NCBI RefSeq assembly: GCF_001021975.1
Contig: NZ_CP009928.1
Location: 3,290,001 to 3,354,000, forward strand
DNA from: Chryseobacterium gallinarum
Lineage (GTDB): Bacteria; Bacteroidota; Bacteroidia; Flavobacteriales; Weeksellaceae
Length of the DNA: 64,000 bases
Direction: 5' to 3'
The position numbers and the translations under genes were made by a program. Below the pieces are notes generated by a model, which saw nothing but the letters and a program-made list of their open reading frames with translations, was not told the origin of the DNA and did not search any database. Shown here in pieces: positions 53,586-62,172 of this stretch (position 1 is the stretch's first letter; every line of letters begins with the position of its first letter).

Positions 53586-54857
53586 TTATTCAGGTTTTTC
53601 GTTTTCTGCCTGGGTAATTCTGAATTTCTTTGAAATAATCATAATGATCACTCCGGCAATCATAAACGGTATAGAGAGAACCTGTCCGGTATTTAAGCCT
53701 CCGATTTGAATAAACTCATCACCCTGAGGTTCTTTCAGGAATTCTACAAAGAATCTGATCGCCCAAAGGATAATGAAAAACAATCCGAATAACCATCCCT
53801 GCTGGTATTTTTTATCTGTTTTTCTATATAAAACCCATAATAAAATGAAAAGAAGGATGTAGCCTATAGCTTCAAACAGCTGGCTCGGGTAGCGCGGTAC
53901 TGTAAGTCCGTATTCACTGCTTTGTTGTGGGAAAAGTAAAGCGAAAGGAGAATTAGGATCTGCCGGTTTCCCTACAATTTCGGAATTGAAAAAGTTCCCC
54001 ATTCTCACAAATGTACCTCCCAAAGCTACCACGATACCTAATCTGTCATATACCCAGAACGGATTTTTCTTAATGATTTTAAAAGAATAGTATAAGGTAG
54101 TGAAAATTAATGCGATAGTAGCTCCGTGGCTTGCCAGTCCTGAAAATCCTGTAAACTTTAATCCGTTTTTTGTACTGATGGGTAAAAATACACTCCAGAA
54201 ATCTTCTTTAAACAATTCCGGCTGGTAAAAGATAACGTGACCCAATCTTGCTCCAAGGATAGTTCCTATTAAAGTCCATGTAAAAAGTGGTTCCAGATAT
54301 TTCTGGTTGACATTATCGATTTTAAAGATTCTGGTCATTACAATATAACCAAAGCCAAAAGCAAAAACAAACATCAAACTGTAAAAGTGCAGGGTGATGG
54401 GTCCCAGCTGAATTCCTTTTGAAGGATCCCAGATTTTAAAAGGGGTTTTCAGTTCCACTTTATCAGAAGAAGCAATAGGTTTTGGCAACTTTACGGCATA
54501 TTTGAACTCTTTTATATTGTCCTGGGTAACAGGAGTATCCAATAATTTAAAATCCTTATCAAACAGTTGATATTTTAAATCCCTGAATTTGGCCAGGGTA
54601 GCTGCACTGTAATTAAAATAAGCCGGTTCAAAGCCGGATTCATTCAGAATTACCACAAGGCTGTTTTTATCTGCTTCCTTGTCCGGAAAAGCATTAAGAT
54701 CTCCAATTTCTGTCGTAGAATAGATTTTTACGGGTGTATTATTTCCGTTGATTTCTAATGTACCGTCAGATAAGCCTCCCGGATATTGCTGGGCAAAAAG
54801 GCACTGGGTAATCAATGCAAATATGGTGAGGTAAATTCTGAAAAAAAAAGTATTCAT
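53586..54857 (-). CDS. lgt: Prolipoprotein diacylglyceryl transferase with extra N-terminal exported domain
   Basis: Transfers diacylglycerol to the lipobox Cys of prolipoproteins. The core from about residue 144 has seven helices with FSGLASHGATIALI (essential His) and the Lgt signature RMGNFFNSEIVGKP, ending with an RFFVEFLKEPQ helix. Before it are a signal peptide (ending LFAQQ) and about 120 residues of unrecognised periplasmic-like sequence. At 423 residues it is much longer than the usual 260-300. It follows yidD after 23 bases. Confidence 0.9.
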   Translation of the reverse strand: MNTFFFRIYLTIFALITQCLFAQQYPGGLSDGTLEINGNNTPVKIYSTTEIGDLNAFPDKEADKNSLVVILNESGFEPAYFNYSAATLAKFRDLKYQLFDKDFKLLDTPVTQDNIKEFKYAVKLPKPIASSDKVELKTPFKIWDPSKGIQLGPITLHFYSLMFVFAFGFGYIVMTRIFKIDNVNQKYLEPLFTWTLIGTILGARLGHVIFYQPELFKEDFWSVFLPISTKNGLKFTGFSGLASHGATIALIFTTLYYSFKIIKKNPFWVYDRLGIVVALGGTFVRMGNFFNSEIVGKPADPNSPFALLFPQQSSEYGLTVPRYPSQLFEAIGYILLFILLWVLYRKTDKKYQQGWLFGLFFIILWAIRFFVEFLKEPQGDEFIQIGGLNTGQVLSIPFMIAGVIIMIISKKFRITQAENEKPE

Positions 54858-54880
54858 TTTTCTATTGATTTAATAGTTTG

Positions 54881-55132
54881 TTATTGCTTTTTATGATGAT
54901 GAGGCACCGGATCATATCCGCTTCCGCCCCATGGGTGACATCTCAAAATTCTTTTAACTCCCAGCCAGAACCCTTTAAATATACCATGGACGCGAAGCGC
55001 TTCCAGCATATAATGTGAGCAGGTAGGTTCGTAGCGGCAGTTTTTAGGAAGTAACGGCGAGATGAACCACTGGTAAAATTTGATCAAAATTACCAACGGG
55101 AATGTGATGATTTTATTGAATGTAAGTTTCAA
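54881..55132 (-). CDS. yidD: Membrane protein insertion efficiency factor YidD
   Basis: Small amphipathic protein of 83 residues assisting YidC. It shows the family pattern [34 protein letters not shown] and [14 protein letters not shown] with three conserved Cys. The start is TTG at 55132 (TTG AAA CTT ACA): a TATTTTTG element at 55147-55140 lies inside the longer ATG frame from 55204, so that start cannot be used by this promoter. lgt follows. Confidence 0.88.
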   Translation of the reverse strand: MKLTFNKIITFPLVILIKFYQWFISPLLPKNCRYEPTCSHYMLEALRVHGIFKGFWLGVKRILRCHPWGGSGYDPVPHHHKKQ

Positions 55133-55170
55133 AACAATGCAAAAATAGGGTAAAAAAATGAAAATTAGTT

Positions 55171-55202
55171 TAATTTTGTTAGAAGTTTCAGAGATCTGAA
55201 AC
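55171..55202 (+). promoter_or_regulatory. rarA promoter element and adjacent palindrome
   Basis: TAATTTTG (55171-55178) matches TAnnTTTG. It is followed at 55185-55202 by an inverted repeat GTTTCAGA / TCTGAAAC with a 2-base spacer, at or just past the expected transcription start. Confidence 0.5.
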
Positions 55203-55234
55203 ATAAAATATTTATCTCAAAAAATAAAATTACC

Positions 55235-56512
55235 TTGAATCAAAATATTCCATTAGCTGAAAAATTAAGACCTAAAACACTGGATGATGTGCTGGGGCAG
55301 GAGCATCTTACCGGAGAGAAAGGGACGATCAGGAAAATGATCGAAAACAACACCCTGAACTCCCTGATCTTCTGGGGGCCTCCGGGAACAGGAAAAACAA
55401 CATTAGCGGAAATTATTTCGGAGAAATCGGGTAGGAAATTTTATAAACTTTCCGCAGTTTCCTCCGGAGTGAAAGATGTTCGTGATGTCATTGAGGATGC
55501 CAGGAAGCAGAATCTGTTTTCCGGAAAATCTCCCATTTTATTTATTGATGAAATCCACCGTTTCAATAAATCACAGCAGGATTCATTGCTGCATGCGGTA
55601 GAAAAAGGCTGGATTGTTTTAATAGGGGCTACCACTGAGAATCCGAGTTTCGAAGTAGTTTCGGCTTTGCTTTCAAGAAGCCAGGTGTATGTTCTGAAAG
55701 CATTGAGCTATGAAAAGCTGGAAGAACTTATTGATATTGCTTCAGAAAGGTATAATAAAGAAGAAGGTACGGATTTTAAAATTCTGGAAAAAGAAGCTTT
55801 AATTCAATATTCAGGAGGAGATGCCAGGAAACTGATTAATTCGGTAGAGCTTGTTCTGAACCAGTATAAGGATTCAAAAAGCAAGGAAATCATCAATACC
55901 GATGTTCTGGAGGTTCTTCAGGAAACAATGGCACTTTATGACAAAAACGGAGAACAGCATTATGATATTATTTCAGCGTTTATCAAATCAATGCGCGGAA
56001 GTGATCCTAATGGCGCAGTATATTGGCTGGCACGGATGATTGCAGGAGGAGAAGATATCAAATTTATTGCAAGACGCATGCTTATTTTAGCAGCTGAAGA
56101 TATAGGGCTGGCTAACCCTAACGCACTGGTTATTGCCAATAATTGTTTTCAGGCAGTAAATGTTATCGGAAATCCGGAAGCAAGGATTATATTAAGTGAA
56201 ACAGCAGTGTATCTGGCTGTATCACCCAAAAGTAATTCAACTTATATGGCGATCAACGAGGCGCTGGCATTGGTGAAGCGGACGGGAAACCTTCCGGTAC
56301 CACTTCATTTGCGAAATGCACCCACGAAGCTGATGAAAGACCTGGACTATGGCAAAGAATATAAATATGCCCACTCTTATGAAGGAAACTTTGTAGATCA
56401 GGATTTTCTGCCCGCTGAGATTAAAGATGTGAAGCTTTACGAGCCGGGAAACAATTCCACGGAAAAGAAAATTTACGAAGAGCTCAGGAAGAAATGGAAT
56501 AATAAATACTAA
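55235..56512 (+). CDS. rarA: Replication-associated recombination protein RarA (MgsA)
   Basis: AAA+ ATPase acting at stalled replication forks. The 425 residues have Walker A GPPGTGKTTLAE, Walker B ILFIDEIHRFNKSQQD, sensor 1 IGATTENPSFE, then GGDARKLINSVEL, AEDIGLANPNAL and HLRNAPTKLMKDLDYGKEYKYAH, all typical of RarA. It starts at TTG (55235) giving NQNIPLAEKLRPKTLDDVLGQ; no ATG is available at that point. Confidence 0.95.
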   Translation: MNQNIPLAEKLRPKTLDDVLGQEHLTGEKGTIRKMIENNTLNSLIFWGPPGTGKTTLAEIISEKSGRKFYKLSAVSSGVKDVRDVIEDARKQNLFSGKSPILFIDEIHRFNKSQQDSLLHAVEKGWIVLIGATTENPSFEVVSALLSRSQVYVLKALSYEKLEELIDIASERYNKEEGTDFKILEKEALIQYSGGDARKLINSVELVLNQYKDSKSKEIINTDVLEVLQETMALYDKNGEQHYDIISAFIKSMRGSDPNGAVYWLARMIAGGEDIKFIARRMLILAAEDIGLANPNALVIANNCFQAVNVIGNPEARIILSETAVYLAVSPKSNSTYMAINEALALVKRTGNLPVPLHLRNAPTKLMKDLDYGKEYKYAHSYEGNFVDQDFLPAEIKDVKLYEPGNNSTEKKIYEELRKKWNNKY

Positions 56513-56517
56513 CAGAA

Positions 56518-56547
56518 AAGGATACCGGGCTACGGTATCCTTTATTT
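56518..56547. terminator. Terminator between rarA and the hypothetical gene
   Basis: AAAGGATACC and GGTATCCTTT form a 10-base stem with T and A tracts on either side. Confidence 0.85.
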
Positions 56548-56562
56548 TGTTATGGTATTTAA

Positions 56563-56997
56563 TTATCTGGAAGTGGAAATGAAAAGTGTTTTTTTACCAT
56601 TGTAATTTTTTGCTTCCATTTTACCCAGGATATCTCCATAAACCAGGGTATTGGTATCGGTAAATTCATATCCTTCGATAAAAACCGGGGTGTCTGCCGG
56701 AATATCATATTGCGCATTCAGGTCTGCCAGTGAGATTCTGTCTAGCCCTTCATATCCATTTTTGATCTTATACTCGGTAAATCCTTGTGTAGAAATAAAG
56801 CTGTATTTTTTCAGGGTTTGAGGAAGATTGGCAGCACTGCTATATACCTTTGAACTTTGTACAATCGTTTTTTTTGCATTGAACATCTCTACCGTCCCAA
56901 TAATATTATTGGCAACAGCAAACCTGATGCTAGGGTTTTGTTGTGCAAATAAAGTTGCAGAGGACAATAGTAAAAAAGAGTAGAGTAATTTTTTCAT
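56563..56997 (-). CDS. Hypothetical exported protein
   Basis: Protein of 144 residues with a signal peptide ending LFAQQ. The mature part (IRFAVANNIIGTVEMFNAKKT, then DTPVFIEGYEF) has beta-rich character and no family I recognise. Monocistronic. Confidence 0.72.
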   Translation of the reverse strand: MKKLLYSFLLLSSATLFAQQNPSIRFAVANNIIGTVEMFNAKKTIVQSSKVYSSAANLPQTLKKYSFISTQGFTEYKIKNGYEGLDRISLADLNAQYDIPADTPVFIEGYEFTDTNTLVYGDILGKMEAKNYNGKKTLFISTSR

Positions 56998-57101
56998 AAT
57001 CAGAATATATAACTGTTAAAAACGTGATAAATATAGTTATTTTTTGTAAAATGTAAATAAAATTTAAAGATGTTTTGAATTTTATTTAGAAATAAGAATG
57101 A

Positions 57102-59342
57102 TTAGCCGGACGGAGGGTCTGAACTTTCCTTCTTTTTCTCCTTTTTGTCAACCATATTTTTAACCATATTCTTAAGGCGCTGAAATGTAAAAGAGCTTAT
57201 TAATAAGATAATTCCTAAAATAATAAATGCACTTATCCTTGAGATATTATCCATTTGCCATACATCATAGGCATACAGTTTTATCACCATCATTCCTATA
57301 AGCGCAAAACCGATTTTATTATATTCCTGAATGTTTTTTTTCAACCCGGTATAAATAAAGATGCTGGCAAGGATGGCCCATATGATAGGAAGATAAAGAA
57401 CATTAAAATGTTTTTTAATCACATAATACTGTGAAATATCTTGAGTATTGGCAAATATATACAGATGATAAAGTCCGAAACTTACAGCAATAGTGAAGGC
57501 TAAAGACAGTATCCAGTAGGAAACGGGTTGTTTGTGAAACCCTGAGGAAGGAACAACCTGGAAGACTATATATATAAAAGGTATCCATTGGAGCAGATGT
57601 ACAAAATAAAATCCCGATGAAAGTTTTTTAAATAGAATGTCTGTGACAACAGATGAAGAAGAGACAGATGCATTAACCGTTAATAAAAACAGGAATATAT
57701 AAATAAACCCTGTCTGAAGACTATTGCTTATATTTTGTTTCTTTCTGAAAAGTAAAATAACAAAAATATAATACAGACTGAACAATAGTCCTATATGAGT
57801 GATTGCAGCCCAGGACATGCCGGAAATGTGATAGATAATTTCCAGCAGGATGGCTGTATAAATGATTCCATAGCTGATTACCGGTGTGGAAGCTTCCCAA
57901 AAGCTGTCTTTCTTTTCTGTTTCAGGGGTGGCTTTTAATAAATATAAATTAAAAATTGTTGAAATTATAGTTACCAGGCTCGTTAAAAATACCGGATTTA
58001 CTATAATACTGAGGTTTTTAGCATTAAAATATTCTGTCCATGTCAGAATCTGGGCAATGATCACCAATGGAAATAGAATGTAAAAACACGTTTTAAAAAT
58101 TTTCTGATCCGTTTTTTTCCATATAAAAAGGAGTAAGCTTGCCTCTATGGCCCATACGCTGGTGATGAGATGTGTCCTGAACTGAAGAGCAATGGCTAGA
58201 GTAGCTAAACTCACTGTGATTCCTGCAAAAACAGAATAAGCAGTTCCGGAGCTCTTTCTTGTATATTCCCTGAAAAAAAGAATGGTATTGATAAAAGCAA
58301 ATAGGAGAGGGAAGATAATAACAGGCTCATACTTCAATGCATTAAAAGTATACACAAGTCCTATAGTGCTGGTAAAGTTGATTAGCGCCAGCATTAAAAT
58401 ATCCGGAACCGGAAGTATATTTTTCCTGATGTAGTCCTGAAGGGCAAAGAGGTAGAAAATAAGATAAGTAATGATATAAAATACAATGCTGAGAAGCTCT
58501 GTTTTTTCGGATGTCCATGTGAACAGGTAGAGGGTAGTGAAAATAAAAGCAGTCCATCCCACACTTTTCCAGTGTCTAAGGAAGGTGACTGCCAGCATTC
58601 CTGTATTTAAAAGACTGATGTAAATGAATAAGAAAAGGTAATTGCTTTGTCCTGTGCTGACCATTAAAGGCGCTGAAAATCCTCCCAGCAATGAAAAGAT
58701 AATCAATATTTCACTCCTGTAATAATAAGAAAGAACAATGGAAATGACGGTGATTAATGTCGTGATACCAAACGCTGTATTCTGGGTGAAAAGGTGATAT
58801 TCCCTGAAAGCAATGGTTGCTGTGAAATATAGGACGGCAGTTCCTCCGCCGGTAATAATGGAGGCAAATGTTGCATAATTTTTTCTCAGGAAGTGACCGG
58901 TCAGTATAATTCCGGCACCGGTGCAAAATCCTATTCCGGCTCTTGCAGATTCTCCGATCCAGTTTTTATCAATAGCATATTTTACAAAATAACCTATACC
59001 AAGAACCAGGGTAAAAATCCCGATGACAGTAAGGGCATTCTGCTTAAGGAAATCTAAGACAGGTCGTAACCAATCTTTTGGTTCAGCTACCGGAATCTGT
59101 TCGTTATTGTTTTTATTGAATTGTACAACTTTCCTGAGGGGTTCATTATTTGAAATAGCCGGGGAAGGTTCATCTTGTCGTGAAGCGGCTTTCTGCTCGG
59201 CGGGTTCAGAATGAATGGACCGGGCATTTATTTTGGAATTAAGATCGGTAACTTGTTTTTCAAGATTTCTGATTTTATTATTCAGGTTCTTGAAAATGAC
59301 AAAAACAACTATGATTAATATGATAATGAGCAGTTCATTCAT
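57102..59342 (-). CDS. DUF2339 multi-pass membrane protein
   Basis: Membrane protein of 746 residues. It starts with one helix (LLIIILIIVVFVIF) and a short coiled coil (NLEKQVTDLNSKI), then a charged linker to about 85. About twenty hydrophobic segments fill the rest. The family landmarks WLRPVLDFLKQNALTVIGIFTLVLGIGYFVKYAIDKNWI, GGGTAVLYFTATIAFREYHL and LLGGFSAPLM are present (seen as separate segments). Function unknown. The ATG at 59342 is chosen because TATATTTG (59364-59357) lies just upstream. Confidence 0.87.
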   Translation of the reverse strand: MNELLIIILIIVVFVIFKNLNNKIRNLEKQVTDLNSKINARSIHSEPAEQKAASRQDEPSPAISNNEPLRKVVQFNKNNNEQIPVAEPKDWLRPVLDFLKQNALTVIGIFTLVLGIGYFVKYAIDKNWIGESARAGIGFCTGAGIILTGHFLRKNYATFASIITGGGTAVLYFTATIAFREYHLFTQNTAFGITTLITVISIVLSYYYRSEILIIFSLLGGFSAPLMVSTGQSNYLFLFIYISLLNTGMLAVTFLRHWKSVGWTAFIFTTLYLFTWTSEKTELLSIVFYIITYLIFYLFALQDYIRKNILPVPDILMLALINFTSTIGLVYTFNALKYEPVIIFPLLFAFINTILFFREYTRKSSGTAYSVFAGITVSLATLAIALQFRTHLITSVWAIEASLLLFIWKKTDQKIFKTCFYILFPLVIIAQILTWTEYFNAKNLSIIVNPVFLTSLVTIISTIFNLYLLKATPETEKKDSFWEASTPVISYGIIYTAILLEIIYHISGMSWAAITHIGLLFSLYYIFVILLFRKKQNISNSLQTGFIYIFLFLLTVNASVSSSSVVTDILFKKLSSGFYFVHLLQWIPFIYIVFQVVPSSGFHKQPVSYWILSLAFTIAVSFGLYHLYIFANTQDISQYYVIKKHFNVLYLPIIWAILASIFIYTGLKKNIQEYNKIGFALIGMMVIKLYAYDVWQMDNISRISAFIILGIILLISSFTFQRLKNMVKNMVDKKEKKKESSDPPSG

Positions 59343-59448
59343 TATATAGTTTTTATCAAATATAAACAAATGTTTGAATATGGGTAAAAATTAATCCATC
59401 ACAATTCTGTGATGGATCAACTGTATAAATAACTAACAATATGTTTTA

Positions 59449-60156
59449 CTAATCAGATATCTTGTAAATGTAGAATGAAGCAACACTGGATCCTAATAAA
59501 CCTACGTCCAACGCTGTTGATCCGACAAGACCAAATGAAACTTTGTCTCCTGCCTGGAAGGAATAGAGTGAGTTAAGAGAACTTTCGGAAATTGTCAAGC
59601 TCAATACAAGCAGGTTAGCTCCACTGAACGGACGGCTGTCTATAGTAGTTGCCACACCAGCTCTTGTTCTTACTATACCAACCCCCGGGTTATTTGCTAA
59701 CAATGAAGCCTGAAGGCCGGTTCCATAACGGAATGTAAAGCCTACAGCATAAACACCTGTGGATGGAATTACATAAGAATTATCTGTGTCATTGAATAAG
59801 CTGGCAGATCCTAAGGTTCTTTCTGCTGCCAGGAAGTTAACTGCTCTGAAGCCCGAAGGGAAAAGTCCCAGGCTTAAAAGGCTGATTCCTGCAGTTTTTT
59901 TAGCGGCATACATGGATGGGTTTACATTAGCAGCCGAAATAATAAGTTGAGGATCCATAACGAAAACCTGGTCACTGCCCTGATTGCTTGCTAAGAGTTG
60001 ATAACCGGGTAAAGCAGTAGCTTGTGGAGTATCGCGTACTATTAATGTCCCATTGACATCAAGTGTTGCAGCCGGAGTAGCAGTATTAATACCAACCTGT
60101 GAAAATAGAGGGAAAGCTGCACATGCTAAAAGTAAGCTGTAAAATTTTTTTTTCAT
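59449..60156 (-). CDS. Exported protein with tail-fibre-like N-terminus and C1q-like C-terminus
   Basis: Protein of 235 residues from MKKKFYSLLLACAAFPLFSQ (signal peptide). It begins QVGINTATPAATLDVNG, a repeat unit found in many flavobacterial surface proteins. The C-terminal 140 residues (SYVIPSTGVYAVGFTFRYG to SVASFYIYKISD) have the strand pattern of a C1q/TNF-like jelly roll. No type IX sorting domain is evident. Function unknown. Confidence 0.75.
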   Translation of the reverse strand: MKKKFYSLLLACAAFPLFSQVGINTATPAATLDVNGTLIVRDTPQATALPGYQLLASNQGSDQVFVMDPQLIISAANVNPSMYAAKKTAGISLLSLGLFPSGFRAVNFLAAERTLGSASLFNDTDNSYVIPSTGVYAVGFTFRYGTGLQASLLANNPGVGIVRTRAGVATTIDSRPFSGANLLVLSLTISESSLNSLYSFQAGDKVSFGLVGSTALDVGLLGSSVASFYIYKISD

Positions 60157-60575
60157 GATCAAAGTTTTAATAGTTCTAAGTTCTAAATATAGCAAAAATT
60201 ATGCCCCGTATTATTATTTTTTTTATTTTACTTGTATTATGATGAATAATATTTAAACATATGTTTATATTATATTTCAATATACTTCATAATACCATTA
60301 CGAATTAATTATCTTTAAATATGACTGAGACAAATGTAATAAAAATATTTCTAACTCTCGTTCTATTGAAATATATTTTTTTGATTAAAATTTTACTATA
60401 GTATTTTTACTATGTATTAAAAGGTTTTTATTATTTCAGTTTTGTACAAAAAGATAATAACATGCCTTAAATGGTTGATGTATGAGATGTTTTGTTCCGC
60501 GAGATAAGGTATGTATTAAAAAAAACACCGTCAGAATGACAGTGTTTATATTGAAAATGTTGTACAATAAAATAT
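60157..60575. other. AT-rich intergenic region upstream of the tail-fibre-like gene
   Basis: About 420 bases. Apart from the pheA terminator at 60517-60547 I find no reading frame. Near 60168-60186 TAGTTCTAAGTTCTAAA contains a short direct repeat in the leader of the tail-fibre-like gene. Confidence 0.5.
60517..60547 (-). terminator. pheA terminator
   Basis: AAACAC-C-GTCA and TGAC-A-GTGTTT pair around GAA; on the minus strand T residues follow. It lies about 30 bases after the pheA stop. Confidence 0.8.
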
Positions 60576-61424
60576 TTAGCTTTCTAAAAGAAATTCTTTA
60601 TAATTTCCTAAAAAGTCCACTTCGGCATTGATAGACTCCAGCTCCTTCAGTGCATTGTCATGTAAAATTTCTTTCCATGGGCCAACAACATTAATAAAGA
60701 AAAAGTAATTACCTAATCCGGTTTTTAAAGTTCTGGATTCTATTTTACTAAGATTCATCTTTCTCCAGGCAAAAACAGACAATACCTGATGCAAGCCTCC
60801 CGGATGATCTTCCGGCAAAGTGATCAGCATCCCTGACTTTTCGCCTAGAGTTTCCAGTCTGCTGTTATCATATGTGTTTTTCTGTATTGAAATGATAATA
60901 AACCGGGTATGATTTTGTTCAAAATCCTGAATATTACGATTAATAATTTCTAATCCATATAAATTGGCAGCAAACTGATTGGCAACTGCTGCAATTTTGA
61001 GATCCTTATTTTCCGAAACATATTTGGCCGCTGCTGCTGTAGACGAAAAATCCTGTCTTGGTATTTCTTTATAGTGAGTATCCAAAAAATGGAAACTTTG
61101 AGCCAATGCCTGCGGATGCGAATATATTTTTTCAATATCCTGTATAGTGTTTTCCGGATGAATCATCAGATGATGCGCAATAGGCATTACAGCTTCAGCT
61201 TCAATCTTAATGGAGGGGGTTTTGTATAAATAATCCAATGTCATGGAAACGGTTCCTTCTATAGAGTTTTCCAAAGGAACTACTGCTTTTACTGCTTCGC
61301 CATTTTCCACAGCACTGAAACAATCCAGAATGCTAGCCTGTGGTACAAGTTCTTCTTCTGGAAAAAGCTGTGCGGCAGCAAGCTGGGTGAAACTGGCGTG
61401 GGGTCCCAAAAATGCAATCTTCAT
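60576..61424 (-). CDS. pheA: Prephenate dehydratase with ACT domain
   Basis: Converts prephenate to phenylpyruvate for phenylalanine. The 282 residues have the start MKIAFLGPHASFTQLAA, VPLENSIEGTVSMTLD, and the catalytic NHTRFIII. The ACT domain follows with HPGGLHQVLSVFAWRKMNLSKIESRTLK, the site of phenylalanine feedback. There is no chorismate mutase domain. Confidence 0.95.
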   Translation of the reverse strand: MKIAFLGPHASFTQLAAAQLFPEEELVPQASILDCFSAVENGEAVKAVVPLENSIEGTVSMTLDYLYKTPSIKIEAEAVMPIAHHLMIHPENTIQDIEKIYSHPQALAQSFHFLDTHYKEIPRQDFSSTAAAAKYVSENKDLKIAAVANQFAANLYGLEIINRNIQDFEQNHTRFIIISIQKNTYDNSRLETLGEKSGMLITLPEDHPGGLHQVLSVFAWRKMNLSKIESRTLKTGLGNYFFFINVVGPWKEILHDNALKELESINAEVDFLGNYKEFLLES

Positions 61425-61584
61425 AAATAGTAATTAAAGGTATTGTTATTATAAGAACAAAGGTGCGAATTAAAATTCAAAGTTTTCAGTATTTATGTTT
61501 AAGTTGCTGATGTAATTTCCCTATTTATAGCTATCCCAACCCATCTCTCTCCTGCAATTCCAGATTTCAATCTATCTATCCATC

Positions 61585-61626
61585 CATCTAGCATCTGACA
61601 TCTAACATCTGACATCTATCACCTAT
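61585..61626. repeat. Six-unit degenerate heptamer tandem repeat
   Basis: Consecutive 7-base units CATCTAG, CATCTGA, CATCTAA, CATCTGA, CATCTAT and CACCTAT fill this stretch, preceded by CATC/TATC tetramers from about 61571. It lies between pheA and the thioesterase gene and includes the thioesterase stop codon region. Confidence 0.75.
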
Positions 61627-62036
61627 CTCCTTATCCAGTTTTCTTCAATAAGCTTCATTAAAAAATCCGGACATTTGATAACCTTATTGGTTTTTGCATC
61701 TAAAAAAAACAGGGTAGTGGAAGCTTCCGTTATTTTAATATGCTCTTCATTGTAAATTTCATATTCAAATTCAATTTTTACTCCAGGGATTTTTTTAATA
61801 TAGGTATGAATTTCTAATTTTTGATCATATAAAGCCGGCCGGATATACTTAATTTTATACTCTGAAACCGGCAGCCAAATGCCTTGGTTTTCAATTTCAT
61901 CGTAGGACATTCCTATGCTTCGGAAGAGCTCTACTCTGGCTACCTCAAAGTACTCGGCATAATTTCCGTAGTATACATATTTCATAGGGTCTGTTTCTCC
62001 GTAACGTACTCGTATTGAGTGTGTTGTGTGTATCAT
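61623..62036 (-). CDS. Acyl-CoA thioesterase (YbgC/4-hydroxybenzoyl-CoA thioesterase type)
   Basis: Hotdog-fold thioesterase of 137 residues from MIHTTHSIRVRYGETDPMKYVYYGNYAEYFEVAR, where the Asp of GETDPM is the catalytic residue position. The EASTTLFFLD strand is conserved. The upstream ATG at 62057 is less likely because a promoter lies at 62059-62090. It is divergent from dnaA, a common flavobacterial neighbour. Confidence 0.88.
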   Translation of the reverse strand: MIHTTHSIRVRYGETDPMKYVYYGNYAEYFEVARVELFRSIGMSYDEIENQGIWLPVSEYKIKYIRPALYDQKLEIHTYIKKIPGVKIEFEYEIYNEEHIKITEASTTLFFLDAKTNKVIKCPDFLMKLIEENWIRR

Positions 62037-62058
62037 TTTTTGGTTAAAATTATACATA

Positions 62059-62090
62059 CAAATATATTTTTAAATAATCAATACCTGCAA
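62059..62090 (-). promoter_or_regulatory. Promoter of the YbgC-like thioesterase gene
   Basis: TTG (62090-62088) and TATATTTG (62066-62059) are 21 bases apart, 22 bases before the ATG at 62036. Confidence 0.65.
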
Positions 62091-62172
62091 TATTTTTTTT
62101 TAAAAAGAAAAAATTGGACCTTTGTCTTCCTTCAAAAAAACAGTACTAACGAACAATTAATCGGGGCTAAAT

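Noticed and set aside
62037..62172. Possible oriC next to dnaA
   Set aside because: Only one weak DnaA-box-like word (TTATACATA) was found; there is no cluster of TTATNCACA sites.
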